A DNA stretch of 13,302 nucleotides from Chloromonas sp. AAM2. Taxonomy: Eukaryota; Chlorophyta; Chlorophyceae; Chlamydomonadales; Chlamydomonadaceae. Each line of letters begins with the position of its first letter. Within the stretch, counting starts at the first letter, position 1. Positions 1 through 9,500 of the stretch are shown here, piece by piece. The notes beneath the pieces are model-generated. The model did no database searches and was not told the origin of the DNA. It saw only the letters and a list, made by a program, of their open reading frames with translations. The stretch spans positions 1 through 13,302 of the forward strand of contig QAXH01006723.1 in the NCBI GenBank assembly GCA_004335635.1. The letters run 5' to 3'. Both the position numbers and the translations under genes were made by a program.

Positions 1-561
1 GGATTTGTAGATGGTAAATCCTCTCCGTTGATGAAAGCTGCAGCACACAGAATTTGTGCAAAATTAGGGTTATGTCAGATCTCAGGAACAGCCATGTTTG
101 GAGCCCATTTTCTCACGGATGGCGGGGAAACTCGGAATGACCTCAAACATATCACAGACAGATCTTTGATGTACAAAAACCGTTTTGAAATAACGGGGGC
201 CTTTTTCTCCAATAATTGCCGGTCATCAGGCTTAATGATTGACACAGTACTTGTTCCAAATGCTGTGAGGATTACACCTGCCAAGTCTCAGCAGCATCTG
301 CGATGCTTAGGGGCTTCCAGCCAGGTAGTTGGTTGGTCGGTTGGTACGGTTGGGGTGGAAATCTCGGTACAGAAACGCTGGAACCCCAAAACATGTACCA
401 GTCATTTTGCAACATACTGTATGTTTCCTTTGTTAACACATAACAAACCGTGCATTTCCACCGCATCTGTATATACAGGTTCTCCCTTTGCACCGCACAT
501 GCCAACTTCGCACAGGCTAAGCAACGTGATCATGTTTTCATTGGTGGATTCAGGTTTGTGA
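1..561 (+). other. Open reading frame entering from the left edge, unidentified
   Basis: Frame 1 is open from the first base to a TGA at 559-561. The part up to about 284 is protein-like in composition (for example GTAMFGAHFLTDGGETRND, RSLMYKNRFEITGAFF); the rest looks less so. A donor-like CAG|GTAGTT at 324/325 keeps phase 0, so an exon 1-324 of a gene starting outside the window is possible. The opposite strand is also open at 75-284. Codon use does not show the GC-rich third positions of the kinesin exons. I recognise no family; it may be a transposon remnant. Confidence 0.2.
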
Positions 562-787
562 CTGACTACGCTACTCGTGGGCCCCGGGCGGCGAAAGCTG
601 TGAGGAACCTGCCTTCCCACAGACCCTAGGCATCTTGAGGTGTAGCTTCCTACACCAGGGAAGCCATCGCAGGCCAGGGGACGTGATGCAACCGTCCTGA
701 CCTACCCTGAACGAGTGAAAAGCAGCAAGGCAGTCGCAGGCCCCAGATGGGATGAGTTCCTGAAATCCTGAGATGAGTTGGTTGCCC
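562..787. other. Intergenic stretch, nothing recognised
   Basis: Only short overlapping frames without protein-like character; no RNA gene or repeat seen. Confidence 0.5.
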
Positions 788-1040
788 CACAAGGGGCAGT
801 GGTGTTGCTCCGAGACGCCCAAGGCCATGACCAGAGGCATGCATGGCATCGACCTCGTGTGCAGTCCACACACGGAATTATTCTTGGCTGCTTCATAATG
901 ATTGGTGACACAATATGTTTGAAATCACGCATGTGATCGTTGGGCATGTCAATCATGACTGTCACGTGGCCTTTGACTGTCACATGGCCTGTGCATTCAT
1001 CACACAAGTTGACATGTACCGTGACATGGCAGTATCTGCA
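788..1040 (+). repeat. Inverted repeat, left arm
   Basis: Pairs with 2467-2720. Position 788 aligns with 2720 and 1040 with 2467, with a few small indels between. Similarity is highest from about 895 to 1040 and fades left of 818. Confidence 0.8.
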
Positions 1041-2116
1041 GCCACGTGTGTTCATGTGGCCGCAATGCCAGTCACAAGGTACGCTGCTCTCCCCAAGGCG
1101 CATCTGCACGGGGGCAGTCGCACTGTACAGATTGCATGTACAAGTGTGGCCTGCTTCTCCCGCTGTTCATCATCAGAACTCGGCACAAATGACGGCCAGC
1201 TCCATTCGCTCTTCTGTAGTTCGTGCACACTGTTCGTGCTCAAATCAGTTCTGTGCTTTCGAACAAGATTTCATTGACAACAGGAATGATTACAGGACAT
1301 TGGTGGGAGGCCTTGTACTGCTTTGTTGAGCCTGTTCCTGCCTCGAGCTGCAGGCAACGTGTCAAAATGATTGTGATTGCTATGTTATTGGACCAGACAT
1401 AACAGATGCCTTAACTGGCACTGAGACTGAGCAGCCAATGCTGGATAAAGTGGCGATAAAGCGGCAACAGATAAGGACAACCCAGACCTTGTGCCGACTT
1501 GCAGATAAAAAGCTGACCGATTGCGGACGACGACTGTCGACTGGTATCAACTTTGACTCACGGAAGATGGCAACGGGCTTTTAAGGCCAGTGAAAGGGCT
1601 CTGTGTGCACCGTTAAAATAACGTATACATAGCGCAGAAATAAATACAGGCAGAGAGATAATTACGCGCCCAAAAGGCAGCAAGACTTTTTGGTACACAC
1701 TACATACAGGCTGCAATGCCGGTTGCTATCCTGCACTGGTACACATGTGTGACGTTTTGCCCACCTCTCCGTTGAGCAACATGCCCTTGTCGCGTGATAG
1801 CCTCGGGGGCCCCAGGGGTGTGAAGAACATAATGCTGAAGGGGAGGCTGTCGACAGGGGCAATGGCCATGGCACCGTTGACATCAAGGTTCACGAATGAA
1901 TTGGCTGTTGGGAAGATTCCAAGCGTCTTGATGATCGGCAGATGATTCTGGTTGAGGACTGTGATGCAGGACAGTGGACGCTCTCCCAATGGATTCTACC
2001 CAGAGACAACGCGTTTTTGCCAGCCAATGGCTATGATAATCACAGTTGCTGTTACCTGCCGTGCTCAAGGCCGGAACAAAGATTCTCAACTTGAAGGCGC
2101 TCCAAAAGATTGACTT
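1041..2116. other. Interior of the inverted-repeat element, no recognised gene
   Basis: Short frames only. The longest are on the minus strand at 1726-1989 (including FVNLDVNGAMAIAPVDSLPF) and on the plus strand at 1745-1945. The first has protein-like composition but no family I recognise, no flanking splice evidence and no start context. It may be decayed coding sequence. Confidence 0.3.
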
Positions 2117-2419
2117 ATGGTTTCGGCAGAAATTGCAGGTGAGTAAAACTAACCGGTGTATTCTTCAGCACTCCGCATCCATCTAGGGCTCTGCGCACTG
2201 GCGAACTTCTTTAGTGCCCATCCTCAGTTTACAATCACAGCTGTCGTAGAGGAATACATGTTGCTGAGCACGAACAGAACAGAAGAAACAGCAGACGAGT
2301 TGAAGGCAGTGCTGTTAGCACGTTGGCCTTTAAAGAAGCAATTGAAAGCCATTAAGTCGCTGCAATATGAGCGACTAGCCGGCAAATGGCCAGCCACACG
2401 CGCGTGTGTGTGTGTGTAA
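2117..2419 (+). CDS. Weak candidate small gene with one 30-nt intron, function unknown
   Basis: Join 2117-2138 and 2169-2419. ATG GTT TCG GCA GAA ATT GCA G is followed by a GTGAGT..CTTCAG intron of 30 nt containing a branch-point-like actaac, then an open frame to TAA 2417-2419. The phases agree (phase 1). The product is about 91 residues, with protein-like parts such as ANFFSAHPQFTITAVVEEYM and DELKAVLLARWPLKKQLKAI, ending in translated TG repeat. The stop overlaps TGTAA. An in-frame TGA lies two codons before the ATG. It may instead be an internal remnant of the surrounding element. The very short intron makes me cautious. Confidence 0.25.
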
Positions 2420-2466
2420 CACGCATGAGTGCACCCGGCAAGGACCTGCACATACCAGCATATGAT

Positions 2467-2720
2467 TGCAGACACTGCCATGTCGCGGTTCATGTCCGTT
2501 GTGTGATGAATGCAGAAGCCATGTGACAGTCAAAGGCCACATGACAGTCATGATTGACATGCTCAACGATCACATGCGCGAGTTTAAACATAACGTGTCG
2601 CCAATCATCATGAAGCAGCCAAGAAACGTCCTTGGATGAACTGCACACAGGGGGGTCTCTGATTTGCATGCCTCTGGTCATGGCCTTGGGCTTGTCATAG
2701 CAAAACCATATGTCCTTGTG
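2467..2720 (-). repeat. Inverted repeat, right arm
   Basis: Reverse-complement partner of the left arm. It ends about 45 bp from the candidate polyadenylation signal of the kinesin gene, so the 3' ends of gene and element are nearly adjacent. Confidence 0.8.
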
Positions 2721-2765
2721 TTTTGTTGCAAGGTCTGTGGCCCGCTAGGTAAGAGCCGCATGTTG

Positions 2766-2770
2766 TTACA
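2766..2770 (-). terminator. Candidate polyadenylation signal TGTAA for the kinesin gene
   Basis: TGTAA on the minus strand, the usual polyadenylation signal of chlorophyte algae. It is the only one between the stop codon (3121) and the inverted-repeat arm that ends at 2720. It implies a 3' UTR of roughly 350-370 nt (about 2750-3120), which shows no other feature. The mature 3' end would fall just short of the repeat arm. Confidence 0.5.
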
Positions 2771-3120
2771 GGGCCATGGGTCCAGCCAGACCTCCAGAAA
2801 GGCCTGCTGAGCATGGGTGGCTGCATGCATGAATGACACCGCTGCATGGGCAGCACCAGCACTCGAATAGTGCCGCCGAGTGCTGTTGACAGGAGTCTGT
2901 ATCCACACGCTGATGAATGAAGATGAGCAGCCAGCCAAGGGACGAGCAATGAACGCTGGTGGCATTTGAACGTGCTGCAATCACAGATCCGGCCACGCAG
3001 ACAAGCAAACCGGATGATTGTTAGTCGCTCGCTCTGAAACGCTGGCTGAGTGCAGTATTCCATGGAGGCCACACCCGATGCAATTTCTATCAAGGGTAGA
3101 CTGAATCCTGCGCCGGGTGG

Positions 3121-3504
3121 CTACTTCCAAATGCTGCCCCTTGTCCTCCCAGACGTGTTCAGGGGTGAGCCACTCGCTCTGACTGACCCCTTATCAGGGC
3201 CCCTGGGCGTGCTATCCGCGCTGGTGCTTGGGCTGACCAGCCGCTCACGCTCCCGGGGGCTCCGCCCGTTGAATTCCCGCCTGGCGGCCGCGGCCGTCAT
3301 CGCCCCTAGTTGCTGCGCATGCGCGCTGCCATGGCCCACGCTGCTGCTGCCTATCAGAGCACCATTGCCGTTGCCATGTGTGGAGGGGGGAAGGGGTGAC
3401 AGCGTGCTGCCGTTCAAGCGCCCCGGGGTGAGGCCACCCGCGCCTGCACCCCGAGGCATGCTCTGCCGCATGTCCGCCATGCGTTTGCGGGCCTCTTGCG
3501 CTTT
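3121..3504 (-). CDS. Kinesin-4 exon 18: terminal basic tail and stop
   Basis: 127 codons and the TAG stop at 3121-3123 (residues 895-1021). It begins with a charged helix, KAQEARKRMADMRQSM, and becomes basic low complexity with SP/TP sites (NGRSPRERERLVSPSTS, DSTPRGPDKG), ending GRTRGSIWK. Acceptor TTGTCTGCAG. Chromokinesin tails bind DNA or partner proteins; the charge fits but no known tail domain is visible. Confidence 0.8.
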   Translation of the reverse strand, partial: KAQEARKRMADMRQSMPRGAGAGGLTPGRLNGSTLSPLPPSTHGNGNGALIGSSSVGHGSAHAQQLGAMTAAAARREFNGRSPRERERLVSPSTSADSTPRGPDKGSVRASGSPLNTSGRTRGSIWK

Positions 3505-6500
3505 CTGCAGACAAGCACGCGTAGTGCAACAATACACATGCAATCTTTGACCAACAGTATCTAGCACCAGGCCGCAAAGTGTTTCAGCCATAATGCAGCT
3601 AGCCACACAAGGCTGCACGGGAAAAGGACGTACCTAACGCCAGGACATATCATCAACATATGTATCCTATACATTCAACGGGCGGTTTTCCAAGACCTGT
3701 CCCGCATGCTCACAGCTTCTCTTACCTGAATGTACAGGAGTGACATGGGTGTCATGCCCCCTGAGCTGGAAGGGGTGCCACCGCCACCAGGCGAGTTGCG
3801 GGGACTGGCCTGCGCGGGACAAATGCAAAACAACAGACTGATGATATTGACAGGCCAGCGGCGGGCTATGGTAGCCAAATGGCATGTTCCCAGTTTGTGC
3901 ACGTTCCAGGTTGAGATACAAAGTGTCTGCAATCAACGAGTCCAGACAACCAGTTAGTCAGCCACCAGCCTTGGCTGACACAAGAAACCTGCATGTCCCT
4001 CTGCATGACCTCTGAGTGGCTGCCTGGTAGAGGCCTGCTCCAGATCAGGCACTCTCTATCCACCGAGAAAAGAAAAACTGCCAACTGACTCCTTGCTGAA
4101 ATCTTTCAAGCGTTTGCTGTTGCAAGACACATGCGAACCTTTCCTTTCCCCCCCCGCAAACGGAACATTGTATGAGGAGCTGCCTGTCACAGTGTGGGAC
4201 TTCTTGAGGGGATGCATTCCCTATCCAGCCTGCTGGTCCACCGCCAGAGAAAGTGTGGCCTGTCACCGTTCTCTCTCCAAGGTTGCCTCCTGCCTCCCCT
4301 TGCCTCTCAAGCCCGGCCACAGCCAGCCCCACACCCGCTAGGCCTCACCTGATCAACACAAGTAGCAATTAAACCTGATTCACTCAGAGCTGATTCTCGT
4401 CCTCACCTGGTTTGCTCCTGCAGCGCATGACGCCCTCATTAACCTGGGGCTGCCCCCTGACCCCACAGGATAGCTGCATGGTGAGCCATTACGCACCGAC
4501 TGCTGTTGAAAACCGTTGAAGTGGTTTCCGTTACTGGGAGAGCCTGCCGCATCATGACTGTACCGCTGCTTTGACTGCATAGCGTTGGGTGAGAGCACGG
4601 CAGCTCGATAGTCACGTGATGCAGAGCCGCCCCCCGGGGAGCTGGGTTGGGTAAGTTGGTTGAGGTGGTTGAAACCGTTTTCAGTGACAGAAACGGGCGG
4701 GCAGGCAAGATGGCCGAGCGTGGGAAACCCATTGCCCTGTGCCGAGGCTGTGGGAATGAGCGATGGGGCGGCGTTGTTGGACGGCATGGTTGCCGGTAGG
4801 TGTGCACCCTGCATGCTGGCTGCAGCACGTGACTGCATGAGGAGGAGGTAGTCTGACACTAGCTGATCACGTGTCTTGCTGCCCTGCAAACACAGTCACC
4901 ACATCCGTCACACCTCAAACAATCACCACCAAACTCAAACAAAGCAAAGTCACTTAAAAGCAACACATCACACAACGTGCAGTGTGTCAATTGCCCACTG
5001 CCTGGCTACCATGGGGTGTCTGCCATGGGGTGAAGCCACGCACCGCTTTCCACTGCTTTCCATCCGGCATGACCCAGTCTCTGAGGCTCTCCTTGAGCAC
5101 TGGCACTGTGAGCTTTGGGGCCAGGTCCACGGAAGACCGCCCCGCATTAATATGCGCAAGAACCTGTACAAGTGGATGGAAAAACAACACTGAAATTCGC
5201 ACAACGGCTTAAGCACATAATGAGTTCACTCGTCAGCCTGGGTTACCAGGGGAGCGCTGGGTACAGTCAAGCTTGGTAGTCATGCTGTCATGCTGAAGAT
5301 GCAGGCACTGTAGACGCCCTCGCTGACGCATCTGTCCAACTAACACACTCACTTGCGTTTGTGTGCCTGTGCATGATAGAATGGTGTCTGCCTGCCAGCC
5401 TGCCGTGAACTACCATAACTGTCCATCCGTCTGCCTGCCCGTCTGTGCGCCTGGTCTCTTGGCTGTCTCACCCTGTTCCCAACGCGCACCTGTGCTTCGA
5501 GCTCCTTCCGGTCCTGCGGCACCGCACTGCCCTCCCTAGAGGCGGGCTGGGAGCCCGTCAGGTCACCCGCTGCATCGCCCCACCGCAGCAACCCGCCGCC
5601 CGCCCCGTCGGCCTCGCCACCACCCCTGGACACTCGCCCCGCAGCCGCTGTCGAGCCGGTTCCACCGCCGCTGTTGGCACGTGACCTGGTGCTTGTGCCT
5701 GCGCCTGTTCGTGCGTTGGCGGGCATGGCTCCCCCAAGGGACCCGCTGCGCCGCCGGGTGTTGCGGCCGGAGGGGCGCGCTGCAGGTGCAAAACACACTG
5801 CTCACAATGACTCCTGGCGCTGGAGTTTGACTAAACACCGCTCACAATGATCCACTGTGGTTGGACACCGCACTGTTCCAAAGAATGAGCTGCAGCGACT
5901 GGCGCACATGAGCATCATGCTGGGATTCGTGCCCCGGAGTGAGCACAGTTTCCTAATAGTTTTCAAAGGCCTGAATATCACAAGTCAGTGGATCACAGGC
6001 TGCTCCACACACTCGACAGAATCCAGAGCGTTACAGCACACTCAATATGTTGTTGCGCACCTGGTGTGGCATGGCTGGGGTCCCATTCGTCTTCCTCCTC
6101 CTCTTCATCCTCATCCTCCTCTTCTTCATAATCGTCCTCAACATCGCTAGACAGTTCGTGAGCTCCCTGCAAGCACTAGCAAAGTGGTTGAGACCAGGGT
6201 TATTCTTGGGCAAAAGCCGCCTGTTTCTAGTCATGGCTGTAACGTTGTACGTTTTCGCAGCTCTTATGGCTGCGCTCCCTGTGCTATCCTGATTGCCACT
6301 GCACTTTAACAGTACAGCTCCAGGCGTCTTCCTGTTACCGATGCACTTAGATTCGTGCGCCTACAAGAAGCCCTTTTCACTGCTGAAAACAGTGCGCCGT
6401 TTTCTAGTGGTGGGTATCTGCAGCTTTCGTGGCTGCACTCCCTGTTCTACCTTGACAAACCTCCAGGCTTTTTCGCATGCATTGGTGCGCGTACAAGAAG

Positions 6501-9500
6501 GCCACAGGATGGCTTCCACACAGTGCAGGACAGTGAGACTCACCCATTTGGATGCAGTTCCGTTGGCTGGGTACCTGCCTTGCAGCTCCTCATCGCGTGG
6601 CACAGACCCTGCCCTCTGGTTCCCACTACCACTGGCCCTGGGTGCCTCCACCTTCAACACCACACCCTCCTCAGAGCCCCAGGAATGTCGGTTTCTTGCC
6701 GGATTCTTTTCGATCGAAACGTCAACGCTCCCGTCAGGGCTGCCCAGCTGCACGCCTTCATCATCGGCCGCACACAGCAGGGCGCCTTGAAGGTTTTGAA
6801 ACGGCCCCTGGTGAACCCTAGCCAGGCCTGAGGGCGTCGTGGCCAACTGCAGTGCAATCAGCAGCAGCACACAATACTGCATCCCATGGTACTAATGTCA
6901 ATGCAGCGTCGTGGCCAACTGCATTGCAATGCAATCAGCAGCAGCACAATACTGCATCCCACGGTACTTATGTTAATGCAGCGTCGTGGCCAACTGCAGT
7001 GCAATCAGCAGCAGCACACAATACTGCATCCCACGGTACTAATGTCAATGCAGCGTCGTGGCCAACTGCAGTGCAATGCAATCAGCAGCACACAACGCGG
7101 CGCTCCATAGTAATACGTCCAATGCACTAAACATTTTAGAATTTCCAGTGCTACCTCTCTGACTGTTTTTGTTGCTACCAAGCTGTAACAGGTTGATACC
7201 CACCGCATCATCACCCCTGTCTTATTCAACTAGATCATTCAACAACACCAGTCCCAGCTCCCTGCCACGTGTGCAAACCTGACCTACCACCTCAGAACGG
7301 CGGTCACCGTCAAGCAAAAGCAGAAGCGTCAAGAAAGCACGGTTTCCCGTACGAAAACGGAGAAAGTGCCGTTGGTACCCCACTGGACTCACGTGCAGCT
7401 GCTGCAGCAGGTCATCGGCCTCCCTGTCGTTTTCATCCACCCCCTGTCCCGCCGTCCCGCCCGCCAGATGACTGGAGTAGGGGGTGGCGATGGCACTAGC
7501 GGCTGTGGCCTGCACAAACCAGGAACAAACAAACAAGGGAATGGTTGGCAACAGGAATCTGCAGCACTGCTGCAGTGCTATCAAAACAATGCCGTGACGG
7601 CCAAGCACACATGGCCAAAGGCAGCTCCAGTGCTCTAGTGCAGGTGCTACAACTGAGTGTGCTGCTTGCTAGTACTACTTGGACAACCTGTGCTGCACTG
7701 TCCTCACAAGGTCTCCCACCTTCCATGGCCCTTGTGCTTGCGGGCCCACACGCTCCCTTTTCAACTGTTCATGTTTCACAAGTTCACCCCACTTCCATAG
7801 TCCGCTTGATAATCAATTCATTGTATTGTCGGATTCAAAGTCGGATGCAAAGTCTGTTTGCAGATTCTGGCAGGTTTTCGTCTGTTTCCTGCAGGTTTCT
7901 GCACTTTAGCCCAGAACTTTGTTCAAGTGTACAATGGAAAACGGCGCACGATGCTAGGAACGAACACTGCCCACCTCTATTGCCATTGCCCGCTTGCGCT
8001 GCGCATCGGCCTCCTTCCTGGCCGCGTCCAGCTGCACCCGCAGCAGGTCAATTTCCTCTGTCATCTTCATGCCTTCCAAACTAGTGTCAGCGCATGCAGC
8101 CCTGCATATCAGGACCAGGGCCAGGTGCACATCAACGTACCGGAGACAAGGGTCACTAGGTGTGCATGGTGTCATCATCATTACGTGGCATTCAGAGTTT
8201 GTGCCAAAGCATTGTTGTAATGCTTTTGGACCCAACCCTTTCGGTGACCCAAACCTTGGACAATAGCCATGTCTTGCCATTCCCAGGCGCTGATCAGTTT
8301 GCTGTCATAAATGTGGGACTGGTTGTGCTCCCAATCTCAAGGCCGTTCATCTCTCACTTTTCTTTGTGTGTGTGTGTGTGTGTGTTACACGGCCTTCAGT
8401 CCGCGGAGGACTGCTCAGCAAGGGCACTTTCAAGGGCACGCATCTCTCACTTGTGGTCGCATGCGAGGCGGAAGGTTGCCTTGAGCAGCTCCCTGGCCTC
8501 CACGATGGTGCGCACGAGCGTCCAGCGCTTGGCGTCCGCCGCGCCCCCACCGCGCCCCTCCTCCTCGCTCTTGGCGCGCTCCCACGCAGCCTGATGCGTG
8601 TCACAGTGCAGCACTTATTGGCTTGCAAGTAGAGGCTTGCGGGGCGTTTTGTGGGGCGCGACCAGGCAGGGCAAGGCATCAACAGTACAGCAATCAACAT
8701 GCGCCGGGCTCGAAAACACTTGACCCTCCTCTTCACTCTTGGCCTGCTCCCACACAGCCACACAGACATTGGGTGAGGGCAGCGTGTCAATTCAGTGCTT
8801 TGTGCCGGCTTTGTGTCAGCTTTGTGTCTTTAACCATGTGACTGAAAGTGTGTAGTGACACCGGCCTGGAGCCCCTACAGCCTGGCGTGCCAGTACATGC
8901 AAGCACACAGCTGAATGAACACAGAGTTCGCCTGAGCTAGAAGTCTGAAATCCTGCTGAACCACTGTGTGTCACCTGCAGTTCGCTGATCTGTAGGTTGT
9001 GGTCCTGCAGCTGCCGTTCCAGTTGTGCTCGCCGCTCCAGCAGCTGCGACACAACCACATCGCCAACCTGGACACAAACATACGCATGCAAAGCAAATGA
9101 TTTCTGATTGATCGAATGGTCTCTGCACAGTGAGAATGAATGCAAGCTTTGCTCCTTGGCCAAGGTAAGCAATTGAGGCACAAAGGAATGTCACGGGATT
9201 GGAGTTGATTATGCATAACACAGGGGTCCAGAGGGGTACCACTCAGTCCAAACATGCCTAAGGTACGTGAGGCATCACAGTGGTATCTGCTGCAATGCGC
9301 ACGTCAGGCGATCATGATACAATGGCCGATTAACTCAACACAAGCGTGTGCCAGGCCAGGCGGTTTTGTGTGTGTGTGTGTGTGTGTGTGTGAGCATGAG
9401 CGTGGCACGGTTTTCCTCGCTGCATTGCATGGGTGTCGCTTTGCGACACTGTTGCATAGTAACTTCACGCCAGTGCCAGGCCAGGCGTGTGTGCTCGGTT

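Larger units (their letters stand above)
788..2720. mobile_element. Probable foldback or nonautonomous transposon bounded by ~250-bp inverted repeats
   Basis: The arms 788-1040 and 2467-2720 are reverse complements with long near-identical runs (around atcatgactgtca, ggcctttgactgtcacatgg and cccaaggccatgaccagagg). The enclosed 1.4 kb is AT-richer than the kinesin gene. Terminal inverted repeats of this size around a short interior fit a foldback or nonautonomous DNA transposon, but no transposase and no clear target-site duplication is seen. Two independent copies of a repeat inserted in opposite orientation would look similar. Confidence 0.5.

Noticed and set aside
1041..2466. Transposase inside the inverted-repeat element
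   Set aside because: No frame is long enough and no DDE-type or other recognisable motif is visible; I therefore describe the interior only as unassigned.
3050..3550. 166-residue plus-strand frame
   Set aside because: Antisense of kinesin exon 18, created by its high GC content. No family resemblance and no splice context.
4045..4332. Minus-strand 95-residue frame between exons 16 and 17 as an extra exon
   Set aside because: No acceptor and donor pair gives a phase that fits between exons 16 and 17, which already join cleanly in phase 0.
6047..6292. Plus-strand frame with a strongly hydrophobic, membrane-like segment (FLLLFILILLFFIIVLNI)
   Set aside because: It is the exact antisense of the GAG/GAT-rich acidic exon 14; GAG/GAA read backwards gives Leu/Phe/Ile codons. 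Exon 14 fits the kinesin by phase and family pattern.
6852..7130. Plus-strand frame encoding a repeated 24-residue unit (NTASHGTNVNAASWPTA)
   Set aside because: It is the translation of the 72-bp tandem array, which lies in a kinesin intron on the other strand. Periodicity of three comes from the unit length; there is no independent support.
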